Translations under genes and position numbers: made by a program
Notes under the pieces: model-generated
What the model was told of the DNA's origin: nothing
What the model saw: only the letters and a program-made list of their open reading frames with translations
Database searches by the model: none
Assembly (NCBI GenBank): GCA_030019215.1
Contig: JASEEZ010000011.1
Location: 1 to 55,877, forward strand
Direction of reading: 5' to 3'
DNA: 55,877 nucleotides
Source: Actinomycetota bacterium
Lineage (GTDB): Bacteria > Actinomycetota > Aquicultoria > Subteraquimicrobiales > UBA9087
Shown: one piece after another, positions 17,557-25,438 of the stretch
Layout of the letters: every line of letters begins with the position of its first letter
Position numbering within the stretch: the stretch's first letter is position 1

Positions 17557-19398
17557 ATGGCAAAAAAAGTCTTGGTGATGTTGATCTTGTGTTTCTTGAT
17601 ATTCGCTGGTGTTCCCTCTTTTTCTTGGGCGGCCAGCTATGAGAAGACATTTTACGTCACGCCGGGGGTGGAGATATCCCGCGGCAGCTATGCCGGCGAC
17701 CTCTCGAACCTTCAGGATATGAAGGCCAGGTTGGGAACGGGGGGTGAATATACCAAGCTTGGTTTCATGGCCTGTTCAAGATATATGAATGAGACTCATG
17801 GACGGGCAAACGATTTTACATTCGATCCCACTCTCTTGAAGAACATACTCCGTCTGTCCATAGAGATGAATCTGCCGGTGGTTATAACCTTAAGCGGGGG
17901 GCCCTGGGGGGATGTGGGTGTTCCGGAAAATCCGGAAGTGAATCTGATAGACCATCTCGAGCAGGATATAAACAACTGCCAGTGGCGAGACGACAACGCC
18001 GTTCCCTCCGATTCCGACTATCCCACGAAGGGGCTTGGGAGGCTCCTCACGTTGAACAACTATAATTCGGTGGTCAAGGCCTATCGGAAGCGGAATTTTC
18101 AGGCGGCCGTCCGGGAGATATACAACTTTTCACTGGAGCATCCGGATCTTTTTCTGGGCATCACCACCGATCCCGAGGTGTTCATGAGCCCATTTTACTT
18201 CAGCGACTACAATCCCCAGACGATACAGGAGTTCCGGGATTATGAGCGCAGAAAGTACGGTGGAAGCATCTCTGCCTTCAACAGAGCTATGGGTACCTCC
18301 CTTCGCAGTTTTGACGAGCTCGATCCCCCTCGACCGTGTTTCGGACAGGCGATGGGGGGCAATCCTCTGGGTGAGGAGTGGACGAATTTCCGGACATTTC
18401 TGGTCGACCACGACGTTCAATCGCAGGTGAATTGGGCTCGCGAGGTGGGAATCCCGGCATACAAAATTTATACTCATCAAACCGTCAGACGGGACAACCC
18501 AACCTGGTGCCGCTATCTTCTCTGCAGTCCACTTTATACGGCACATGTAGAAGGTGGTTCCATTGGCATCACCACCCTCCAGGATCTCTGCTTCAACAGC
18601 GAACTTTTCGCCGATGCCCTGCGTCTCAGTCCAAATTGGGGCATATTCGAGTACAACCCGTCCAAGCCGGAGGGAACCAGCTATGAAACCTACACGAGGG
18701 CATTACAGCTGGCCTACGACCATCGGGCTCACATCATCTGCCCTTATTTGTGGAATCACGAGAGCAACGAGCCCTACTACAACATCCAGGGCACGCCATT
18801 CGAGAGGGCGATTAGGGATTTCATCTCCCAGAAATCAAACAACCCCTTCAGCGTTACGATCAGTGGCTCTTCCACTCCATCCGGTGCATCCATTTCCAAC
18901 GGCGAGATCTACGGGCGGTTGATCAGTCAAACCACGGGACGGATGATCGCCGGAACCTGTATAAGGATAAACAACTCCATCATGCCCACAAACCCCAACG
19001 GAAACTTCAGGTTCACCCTGGTTCACCCGGGAACTTACACCGTTTACTACGATGCTCCCGGTCATCAGGGCCAGACCCAGGTGATAGAGGTGAGAGCCGG
19101 GGCCACCACAACCTGCCCCACCTGCATACTTTCCCCGGGTTCGGGGACATCCACCACCGGAGAAATCTACGGGCGGTTGATCAGTCAAACCACGGGGCGA
19201 ATGATCGCCGGAACCTGTATAAGGATAAACAACTCCATCATGCCCACCAACCCCAACGGAAACTTCAGGTTCACCCTGGTTCACCCGGGAACTTATACCA
19301 TCTACTATGATGCCCCCGGTCATCAGGGCCAGACCCAGGTGATAGAGGTGAGAGCCGGGGCCACCACAACCTGCCCCACCTGTATACTTTCGCCCTAA
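17557..19398 (+). CDS. Secreted GH42-like TIM-barrel protein with two C-terminal carboxypeptidase-regulatory-like modules
   Basis: Paralogue of the preceding lipoprotein over its whole barrel (CQWRDDN, TTDPEVFMSPFYFSDYNPQ, AFNRAMGTS, ELDPPRPC, GEEWTNFR, IYTHQTVRRDNP), but with an ordinary signal peptide (LVMLILCFLIFAGVPSFSWA) instead of a lipobox. After about residue 445 it carries two modules with GTCIRINNSIMPTNPNGNF and CPTC, almost identical to each other in DNA (18898-19139 and 19159-19398). The pair of candidate acids (TDPE, FEYNPS) is kept in both paralogues. The substrate is unknown. The stop lies 12 bases before the TTG of the L,D-transpeptidase gene, so the two are surely cotranscribed. 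Confidence 0.65.
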   Translation: MAKKVLVMLILCFLIFAGVPSFSWAASYEKTFYVTPGVEISRGSYAGDLSNLQDMKARLGTGGEYTKLGFMACSRYMNETHGRANDFTFDPTLLKNILRLSIEMNLPVVITLSGGPWGDVGVPENPEVNLIDHLEQDINNCQWRDDNAVPSDSDYPTKGLGRLLTLNNYNSVVKAYRKRNFQAAVREIYNFSLEHPDLFLGITTDPEVFMSPFYFSDYNPQTIQEFRDYERRKYGGSISAFNRAMGTSLRSFDELDPPRPCFGQAMGGNPLGEEWTNFRTFLVDHDVQSQVNWAREVGIPAYKIYTHQTVRRDNPTWCRYLLCSPLYTAHVEGGSIGITTLQDLCFNSELFADALRLSPNWGIFEYNPSKPEGTSYETYTRALQLAYDHRAHIICPYLWNHESNEPYYNIQGTPFERAIRDFISQKSNNPFSVTISGSSTPSGASISNGEIYGRLISQTTGRMIAGTCIRINNSIMPTNPNGNFRFTLVHPGTYTVYYDAPGHQGQTQVIEVRAGATTTCPTCILSPGSGTSTTGEIYGRLISQTTGRMIAGTCIRINNSIMPTNPNGNFRFTLVHPGTYTIYYDAPGHQGQTQVIEVRAGATTTCPTCILSP

Positions 19399-19680
19399 AG
19401 GAGGTTGGTCTTGCGAGGGAGAGTTTTCCTTTTCATCGGATTTGTTTCCCTCTTTGCCCTGCTCTTTATCACCCCTGCTTTGGGTGAGTCACCCACCGGC
19501 GTTTTAACCGGCCGGGTGCTGAGCAGCGCAGATAACTCACCCATCGCCGGAACCTGTATAAGGATAAACAACTCCATCATGCCCACCAACCCCAACGGAA
19601 ACTTCAGGTTCACCCTGGTTCACCCGGGAACTTATACCATCTACTATGACGCCCCCGGTCACGAATCCCAGATGCAGGAA
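18898..19680 (+). repeat. Near-identical module repeats spanning two genes
   Basis: Three copies of a block beginning ATCGCCGGAACCTGTATAAG occur at about 18947, 19205 and 19544. The first two are in the GH42-like gene, the third in the downstream L,D-transpeptidase gene. Over about 130 bases the copies are nearly identical, although the host genes are unrelated outside the module. This fits module spread by recombination. Confidence 0.85.
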
Positions 19681-20376
19681 GGCATCTTAGTCGGTGTGGG
19701 ACAAACCGTTGTTCTTCCGACAGTCGTCCTTGGGACCGATACGGGGATCATCAAGGGGAAGGTGATCAGCTCCGCTACGAATCTACCCATCGCCGGTACC
19801 GCGGTGAGGATAAACAACATCGTCATTCCCAGCGACGCCGACGGAAACTTCAGATTCACCCTGGTGTATCCGGGAATGCATACCATCCACTACGATGCCC
19901 CCGGACATCTTTCGCAGACCCAAGAGCTCATTCGGGTTGAGAAGGGGAAATGTGTTGTGCCTCCCATGGTGGTCATGTCCGCCGATGGTCCACCCCGCAT
20001 ACTTCTAAAGGTTTCTGAAAATAGGCTCTATCTTTTTTACGGCAGTTATCTCGTCAAGAGTTATCCGGTGGCCACGGGAATGCGGGGCTGGCCCACGCCC
20101 AGGGGGACCTTCACAATAATCAGGAAGGATGTTAACCCAACCTGGTATCCTCCCAGCTGGGCCGATGTTGAGAAGCCTGTCCCCCCCGGCCCCAGCAATC
20201 CGCTGGGGACGAGGCGCTTGCTCCTGAGTGACCCGAGCTACGGGATTCACGGGACGAATAAGATATCATCCATCGGAAGATATATAACTCACGGTTGTAT
20301 TAGACTTTACCCCTGGGATATCGTGGACTTGTTTGACAGGGTGACGGTGGGAACCATCGTCGATATCGTCACCTGA
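19411..20376 (+). CDS. L,D-transpeptidase (YkuD) with two N-terminal carboxypeptidase-regulatory-like modules
   Basis: Signal peptide (VFLFIGFVSLFALLF), two modules (residues about 30-110 and 112-190, each with RINN, FRFTLVYPG/HPG and YDAPGH), then a YkuD domain. The catalytic motif is visible as YGIHGTNKIS followed by ITHGCIRLYPWD, with the nucleophilic Cys. YkuD enzymes make 3-3 cross-links or attach proteins to peptidoglycan. The N-terminal position of the modules, opposite to that in its neighbours, suggests mobile domain shuffling. TTG 19411 fits AAAGGAGG at 19397-19404. Tightly linked to the gene upstream. Confidence 0.88.
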   Translation: MRGRVFLFIGFVSLFALLFITPALGESPTGVLTGRVLSSADNSPIAGTCIRINNSIMPTNPNGNFRFTLVHPGTYTIYYDAPGHESQMQEGILVGVGQTVVLPTVVLGTDTGIIKGKVISSATNLPIAGTAVRINNIVIPSDADGNFRFTLVYPGMHTIHYDAPGHLSQTQELIRVEKGKCVVPPMVVMSADGPPRILLKVSENRLYLFYGSYLVKSYPVATGMRGWPTPRGTFTIIRKDVNPTWYPPSWADVEKPVPPGPSNPLGTRRLLLSDPSYGIHGTNKISSIGRYITHGCIRLYPWDIVDLFDRVTVGTIVDIVT

Positions 20377-20458
20377 GCGATTTGGAAGCAAGGTTCTAAA
20401 GTTCCCCCTCCGCTTTACCGATAATAGGATTGGGAAATCAAAGTAGGGGGGAAACTTT

Positions 20459-22102
20459 ATGTCGTCGCTCAAATTCAGGGCGTTGAGCACCGCTTGTGTC
20501 TTGTTCCTTTTGGTGGGTTTGTTCTCGCCGTTTATGGGAGGCGTAGCTTTTGCCTCCAACATCCTGCCGATCGAGGTAACCATAACCGTCAATTCGGCGA
20601 CCATTCCCAAGACCCAGATCCAGGTGGCCACGGGTTGGGCGGGGCTATCGTGGATGAGCCAGCAGGGGATAGGAAGAAGTATCTATCGGATTGGGGTTTA
20701 TCCCGATGGCACGGCGATAAGTCTCGATGGCCAACTCGACTTGACTCCCTGGCCTGATGTGAACGATCAGGCCCTCAGGGTTTATATCAGGTATCCCGAT
20801 GCCCAGCACAGCAATGGCGCGGACGCCTTGCTGTACACGAAGGGCGGCAACGTAATCCACTACGGCAATCAAGGCTATGTCGACTTTGGTGGAGCATTTT
20901 ATCCGGGCTCCCTCACCGCCGGCAACTCTATCTCTTTCACCAACTCGAGCGGGGCCTGGCAAAGATGGACCCCTCTTCCTCAGTATTTCCTGATTCACAC
21001 CCCCTCCATCACGCCCGGTACCAGGATTCAGGTGTCCAACTACTACGCCGGCGTGAAGTGGGTATCTCAACCCATCCTGGCCAGGGGGGATTTCATCATC
21101 AGGGTGGATCCCGATGGTTTTGTGAGATCGATAGATTCGAAGTTGGCCTTCACCAAGTCGGCGGAAGCCAGGGGATCCGCTTTGGCCATCTATATTTTAA
21201 AACCGGATAACAACAACTCCGCCGATTACTATCGTTATACCTGGAGTAACTCCTCGACTCCATCTGGGGCGATAGCTTTTGAATCTTCGGGCTACGTTGA
21301 TTTCAACACCGGGGCAGTGGGACCGTCTTCGACGGGAAACACGGTCAATCTGACCACCAATCAAGAGGTCATCTATCCTGAAAGCTTCATGCTCCGCGTT
21401 CACCTGGAGTCGGTTACCCCCTGGACCTTCCTTCACATGCCCTTCTACTGGAAGCACGTGATCTACAGGAGTCAGATACCCCTAGGACCGGGCGACTACT
21501 GGATTCAGGTGATGCCTGATCCGAATCCGGCTGATCCAGCCTCCGCGCCCTATCTTCTGAGTCTTGACAATAGGATTCGCTTCAACAGGATCTACTGCCC
21601 CGAGGCACCAGATCCTGTCTTTGGGGTGTTTATCGCCTGCCCAAACAGGCCCGAACAGGGTTTCGATACGGTTGGTTTCGTCCACAACTTCAGGCGCCCG
21701 AATACCTACCAGACCATGTTGGGCGAGAATAAGATTGGCCCTGACTTAGGGCTTGGCTTCGTCTTCTGTGATGTGAGAAATCCGAGGGACGCGATCACCA
21801 ATCACCCGACCGCTCCAACGGAGACTTTAACTGGCGGAAACTACGTGGTGGTGACGGATGCCGGGATACTCATCGGAAGAGTCGTCAACGAGGGTGGCGC
21901 TCCCATAGCCGGGGCGAGGGTGAGCATCAATGGGTGTGTGCAAATAACCGATGTCAACGGCGAGTTCCGGTTCACCCACATGGTCCACGATAATTATGTG
22001 TTGCACTACAGTGCCCCTGGATATCGCTCCCAGGATCAGGTGGTGAAGGTGGCCGAGGGTGCTCCCACCTACCTACCGCAGACGGTTCTTTCGCGTCTCT
22101 GA
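20459..22102 (+). CDS. Secreted protein of unknown function sharing beta-rich domains with the amidase
   Basis: The signal peptide ends near VAFA (residue 30). Two stretches are related to each other: residues about 30-155 and 165-290 both have a pattern ending in a DG...SIDSKLAF/SLDGQLDL strand and a YI-KPD segment. From about 165 to the C-terminus it aligns with the amidase tail (HTPSITPGTRIQVSNYY, DPDGFVRSIDSKLAF, MLRVHLESVTPWTF, GDYWIQV, PNTYQTMLGE), ending in one carboxypeptidase-regulatory-like module with NGC and YSAPGYRSQDQVV. No catalytic motif is seen. It may bind wall or a partner. ATG start behind GGGGGG. A strong terminator follows, marking the end of the block. Confidence 0.7.
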   Translation: MSSLKFRALSTACVLFLLVGLFSPFMGGVAFASNILPIEVTITVNSATIPKTQIQVATGWAGLSWMSQQGIGRSIYRIGVYPDGTAISLDGQLDLTPWPDVNDQALRVYIRYPDAQHSNGADALLYTKGGNVIHYGNQGYVDFGGAFYPGSLTAGNSISFTNSSGAWQRWTPLPQYFLIHTPSITPGTRIQVSNYYAGVKWVSQPILARGDFIIRVDPDGFVRSIDSKLAFTKSAEARGSALAIYILKPDNNNSADYYRYTWSNSSTPSGAIAFESSGYVDFNTGAVGPSSTGNTVNLTTNQEVIYPESFMLRVHLESVTPWTFLHMPFYWKHVIYRSQIPLGPGDYWIQVMPDPNPADPASAPYLLSLDNRIRFNRIYCPEAPDPVFGVFIACPNRPEQGFDTVGFVHNFRRPNTYQTMLGENKIGPDLGLGFVFCDVRNPRDAITNHPTAPTETLTGGNYVVVTDAGILIGRVVNEGGAPIAGARVSINGCVQITDVNGEFRFTHMVHDNYVLHYSAPGYRSQDQVVKVAEGAPTYLPQTVLSRL

Positions 22103-22131
22103 TGGTGGTTTTCTTTGACTATCTTCTTTGG

Positions 22132-22164
22132 AAAAAGCCCCCGATGTACATCGGGGGCTTTTTC
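22132..22164 (+). terminator. Rho-independent terminator after the exported-protein block
   Basis: AAAAAGCCCCCGATG-TA-CATCGGGGGCTTTTTC forms a perfect GC-rich stem with a short loop and a T run. It lies 30 bases after the stop of the 20.5-22.1 kb gene and before the LCP gene, so it separates two transcription units. The same CCCCGAT/ATCGGGG stem is used in the ATP operon repeat copy 2. Confidence 0.9.
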
Positions 22165-22251
22165 TCTTCACAGCCTCACTTTGATGTTCCCTTTTCAGGG
22201 AAGATGTGCTAATCTCAGAGAAAACTTCTTTCGACTCTCCTCGAGGTTTAC

Positions 22252-23508
22252 ATGGGAAAACATGTCATGGTCAGGCCCTATAGAAAGCGGAGATCTCCCT
22301 TGAAAGGGTGTCTCGTTGCCCTCCTTATCTTTTTCATTTTGAGTGGGGTAGCAGCCTTTGCCTATGTAAAGGTGATCGAGAGGCGGTTGCGAAAGAACGG
22401 GCATGAGTTTAGGGAGGCTCAGGAGACTATCTCCAATCCCATCGCCGGCAAGCCGGTGAACTTTCTCTTACTGGGCATCGATGCGAGGGGGAAGAAGAGA
22501 GCTCGTTCCGATACTATCATGCTTTTGCACCTCGATGAGGCGAAGAGGAGGGCCACTTTAATCTCAATACCGCGGGACATGCGGGTGAAAATACCTGGCA
22601 AGGGTTACGATAAGATAAATGCGGCTACTGCTCTGGGGGGTCCGGCTTTGATGATCAGGACGGTCGAGGATTTCACCGGTTTCTCCATACACCACTATGT
22701 TCTGGTGGATTTCGAAGGGTTTGAAAAGATGGTGGATGCCCTGGGAGGGATTGAGATATATCTGGAGAAACCCCTGGTGGACGAGGCCACCAAGTTTGGA
22801 ATCCCCGCGGGCAGGCAGATTTTCGATGGGGAGACGGCTCTAAACTACGTCCGTTTTCGCCGAGATCCCAAGGGAGATTTTGGGCGAATAGAACGCCAGC
22901 AGAAATTCTTGGGCGCTCTCATGGATAAGCTTTTGCGCTTGAGGATGGTATTGAAATTTCCCAAGCTTGCCAATATAGTCGCCGACAATACCCAAACTGA
23001 CCTCACCATCTCCGAAATGCTCAAATTTGGCACCCTCTTCAATTCCATGGGGAAGGATGATGTGGAGATGACTGTCCTTCCCGGTAAGCCCAAGACGATA
23101 GGCAAGATAAGTTATGTTATTCCCGATGAGGAGAATATCCAGAAGATACTCACCTGCGTGAAAGAGGGCCGATCTCTCGACGACCTTAAGGAGCAAGAGA
23201 CAAGGGAGGTATCGAAGAAGGACATTCACATCCAGGTCCTAAACGGTTGTGGGATGGCTGGTCTGGCTGAAAGGGCCAAAAACGATCTTCTTTCCAAGGG
23301 CTTCACGGTCGTTGGCACGGGGAATGCCGACAGTTTCAATTATGCCTCTACTGTGGTATCTTATCGCAGGGGTGAGCGCGAGAAGGCTGAGGTCGTTGGG
23401 CCTCTGTTCAAGGGAGCCACAATCAAGCTCTGGACGAAAGATCTTGAGCCCTCCGTGGATGTGGTGGTCATTCTAGGCAAGGATTACCCTTCGATGAACT
23501 CAAGGTAA
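22252..23508 (+). CDS. LytR-CpsA-Psr (LCP) family protein with LytR_C domain
   Basis: Wall-polymer ligase family: LCP enzymes move lipid-linked polymers (teichoic acid, arabinogalactan or capsule) to peptidoglycan. One N-terminal membrane helix (LVALLIFFILSGVAAFAYV) is followed by the LCP domain: LLLGIDARGKKRARSDTIMLL, ISIPRDMRVKIPG, DKINAATALGG, and an RFRRDPKGDFGRIERQQ arginine-rich motif near residue 200. The C-terminal 110 residues fit LytR_C (IHIQVLNGCGMAGLAERAKNDL). The last codons (YPSMNSR) are inside a CCCTTCGATGAACTCAAGG repeat. ATG 22252 has only a weak GAGG upstream. It precedes the rhamnose genes, consistent with attaching a rhamnose-containing polymer. Confidence 0.92.
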   Translation: MGKHVMVRPYRKRRSPLKGCLVALLIFFILSGVAAFAYVKVIERRLRKNGHEFREAQETISNPIAGKPVNFLLLGIDARGKKRARSDTIMLLHLDEAKRRATLISIPRDMRVKIPGKGYDKINAATALGGPALMIRTVEDFTGFSIHHYVLVDFEGFEKMVDALGGIEIYLEKPLVDEATKFGIPAGRQIFDGETALNYVRFRRDPKGDFGRIERQQKFLGALMDKLLRLRMVLKFPKLANIVADNTQTDLTISEMLKFGTLFNSMGKDDVEMTVLPGKPKTIGKISYVIPDEENIQKILTCVKEGRSLDDLKEQETREVSKKDIHIQVLNGCGMAGLAERAKNDLLSKGFTVVGTGNADSFNYASTVVSYRRGEREKAEVVGPLFKGATIKLWTKDLEPSVDVVVILGKDYPSMNSR

Positions 23509-23531
23509 CCCTTCGATGAACTCAGGGTAAA
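23484..23531. repeat. CCCTTCGATGAACTCAGGGT repeat (two tandem copies)
   Basis: ACCCTTCGATGAACTCAAGGT and ACCCTTCGATGAACTCAGGGT lie one after the other across the LCP stop codon. Related words occur at 27484-27530 and in a cluster at 36780-36910. They resemble the CCCTTCGACAAGCTCAGGGT palindromes seen in many environmental genomes. Confidence 0.75.
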
Positions 23532-23542
23532 GGAGTGGAAAG

Positions 23543-24604
23543 ATGAAAGCTTTAATTCTAGCTGGCGGGAAGGGCACTCGATTGAGACCAATCACCCATA
23601 CCAGCGCCAAACAACTCATACCCGTGGCCAATAAGCCCATTTTATTTTATGCCGTAGAGGCGATAAAGGACGCCGGCATCACCGACATTGGCATCATCGT
23701 TGGGGATACCAGGGAAGAGATTGAAGCGGCTCTGGGCGATGGGAGCGAGTGGGGAGTAAAAATAACCTACGTGGAGCAGGAGGAGCCTCTGGGGTTGGCT
23801 CATGCTGTCAAGGTCGCTCGCCCGTATCTCGGCAAAGAGCCCTTCGTGATGTTCCTGGGGGACAACCTGGTGAAAGAGGGGATAACCCCTCTGGTGAAGG
23901 GGTTTGCCGAGGAAAAACCGAACGCTCAGATTTTGCTTGCTCGGGTGAAGGATCCCCAGCGTTTTGGTGTCGCGGAGCTTAAAGGTGGTAAAGTAGCCCA
24001 CCTGATTGAGAAGCCAAGGGAACCCCCCAGCGATCTGGCTCTGGTGGGCGTGTATATGTTTGACGAGCATATCTTTGAGGCGGTCGATAACATAAAACCA
24101 TCCTGGCGTAATGAGCTGGAGATAACCGATGCCATTCAGTACTTAATCGATCACGATTACGATGTTCATCCCCACATCATCGATGGCTGGTGGAAGGACA
24201 CCGGAAAGTTGGAGGATCTCTTGGAGGCCAACAGGATAGTCCTCCAGGATTTGGAGGGAGATTGCAAAGGATTCGTGGATAGCACTTCTCAGGTGATTGG
24301 TGATGTCGTCATTGAGGAGGGAGCGGAGATAATCAATAGCACTGTCAGAGGTCCTGCCGTCATCGGTCAGGATACAAAGATAATAAATTCCTTCATCGGT
24401 CCTTTCACCTCCGTCTATTTCGGCGTGATCATCACCGATAGCGAGATCGAACACAGCATCGTATTGGAGAATAGTATGATTTCTAACATTTCTAGGATAG
24501 AGGATAGTCTCATCGGGAAGAGCGTGGAGGTGTCCAAGTCTTCCTTGAAGCCCAAGGCGTATCGTTTGATGCTCGGCGATCACAGCAAGATTGGGGTATT
24601 GTAG
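23543..24604 (+). CDS. rmlA: Glucose-1-phosphate thymidylyltransferase, long form
   Basis: Nucleotidyltransferase making dTDP-glucose from dTTP and glucose-1-phosphate. The N-terminal signature LILAGGKGTRLRPITHTSAKQL is exact for the family, with FVMFLGDNL and the Lys of EKPREPPSD further on. 353 residues and C-terminal hexapeptide-type repeats (IINSTVRGPAVIG, IINSFIGPFTSV, IEHSIVLENSMI) identify the long left-handed-beta-helix form. AAAGGAGTGG precedes the ATG. First gene of the dTDP-L-rhamnose set rmlA-rmlC-rmlB-rmlD in this window. Confidence 0.93.
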   Translation: MKALILAGGKGTRLRPITHTSAKQLIPVANKPILFYAVEAIKDAGITDIGIIVGDTREEIEAALGDGSEWGVKITYVEQEEPLGLAHAVKVARPYLGKEPFVMFLGDNLVKEGITPLVKGFAEEKPNAQILLARVKDPQRFGVAELKGGKVAHLIEKPREPPSDLALVGVYMFDEHIFEAVDNIKPSWRNELEITDAIQYLIDHDYDVHPHIIDGWWKDTGKLEDLLEANRIVLQDLEGDCKGFVDSTSQVIGDVVIEEGAEIINSTVRGPAVIGQDTKIINSFIGPFTSVYFGVIITDSEIEHSIVLENSMISNISRIEDSLIGKSVEVSKSSLKPKAYRLMLGDHSKIGVL

Positions 24605-24854
24605 AAAGCAGTCAGGAGACAAAGGGCATGAGTCAGGGGCCAGGAACCAGGAACATCCGACATCGGTCATCTGCCATCCGGCGAGGAATTTCTCTAAGCT
24701 CCGAACTCCGTGCTCTAAGCTAATAAATCTGTCATCTGTGAACTGCCTGCCCGCCAATGGCGGGGCGGGTCAACTAATTTCGAATAACTAATAACGAATT
24801 CCTAATAACGAATAGCCACATCCGACTCCGACAAAATTGAAAGTGGGGATTGAT
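24605..24854. other. Intergenic region with short repeated words
   Basis: The gap contains GGCCAGGAACCAGGAAC, a CCCGCCAATGGCGGGGCGGG palindrome at about 24750, and direct repeats of CTAATAACGAAT at about 24788-24815. No gene is seen. GTGGGGA at 24843-24849 is the ribosome-binding site for the next gene. Confidence 0.5.
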
Positions 24855-25310
24855 ATGATCGAGGGTGTGAAAGTAAAAAAGTTGCGAGTCATCCCGGATG
24901 AACGGGGAAGATTGATGGAGATATTACGCTGTGACGACGATTTTTTCATGAAGTTCGGTCAAATCTACATGACCACTACTTATCCAGGGGTGGTGAAGGG
25001 CTGGCACTATCATAAGATTCAGACGGATAACATCGCTGTGGTCAAGGGGATGCTGAAGCTGGTTTTATACGATCCTAGGGATGGTTCTTCGACGAAGGGG
25101 GAGATAAATGAATTTTTCATTGGGGAACACAATCCCCTTCTCGTCCAGGTTCCCAAGGATGTCTATCATGGTTGGAAGTGCGTCAGCGAATCAGAAGCGA
25201 TAGTGATAAATTGCCCCACTGAGCCCTATAATTATGAAAATCCTGATGAGTATCGTCTGCCCTACGATGCGAAGGAGATACCTTACGACTGGGCTATCAA
25301 GATGGGCTAG
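24855..25310 (+). CDS. rmlC: dTDP-4-dehydrorhamnose 3,5-epimerase family protein
   Basis: Cupin-fold epimerase of 151 residues, in the position expected for RmlC. It has the substrate region VIPDERGRLMEIL, a modified active-site stretch VVKGWHYHKIQTDN containing the expected His, the strand KGMLKLVLYDPRDGS, and VPKDVYHGWKC. Canonical RmlC proteins have RGLHYQ and are about 180 residues, so this is a divergent, short class; a related sugar epimerase role is possible. ATG 24855 preferred over TTG 24837. Its stop codon TAG is the first three bases of an inverted-repeat element (25308-25384). Confidence 0.8.
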   Translation: MIEGVKVKKLRVIPDERGRLMEILRCDDDFFMKFGQIYMTTTYPGVVKGWHYHKIQTDNIAVVKGMLKLVLYDPRDGSSTKGEINEFFIGEHNPLLVQVPKDVYHGWKCVSESEAIVINCPTEPYNYENPDEYRLPYDAKEIPYDWAIKMG

Positions 25311-25384
25311 TGCCGTTACAACCTTAAGATAGAACATTTTGTCAGTTAAAAGAAGTGATATAGGAAATAGTTGTAACGGTACTA
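25308..25384. mobile_element. Short element with TAGTGCCGTTACAAC terminal inverted repeats (77 bp)
   Basis: TAGTGCCGTTACAAC (25308-25322) and GTTGTAACGGTACTA (25370-25384) are inverse apart from one base. The ends match those of the 331-bp element at 11405-11735. Its first bases form the stop codon of the rmlC-like gene. Too short to code; probably a deletion form of a non-autonomous element. Confidence 0.7.
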
Positions 25385-25438
25385 GGGCGGGATCTGCAAC
25401 AGTCTGTCTTCTCACTGCTGTTTTTAACGGGGTTGAAT

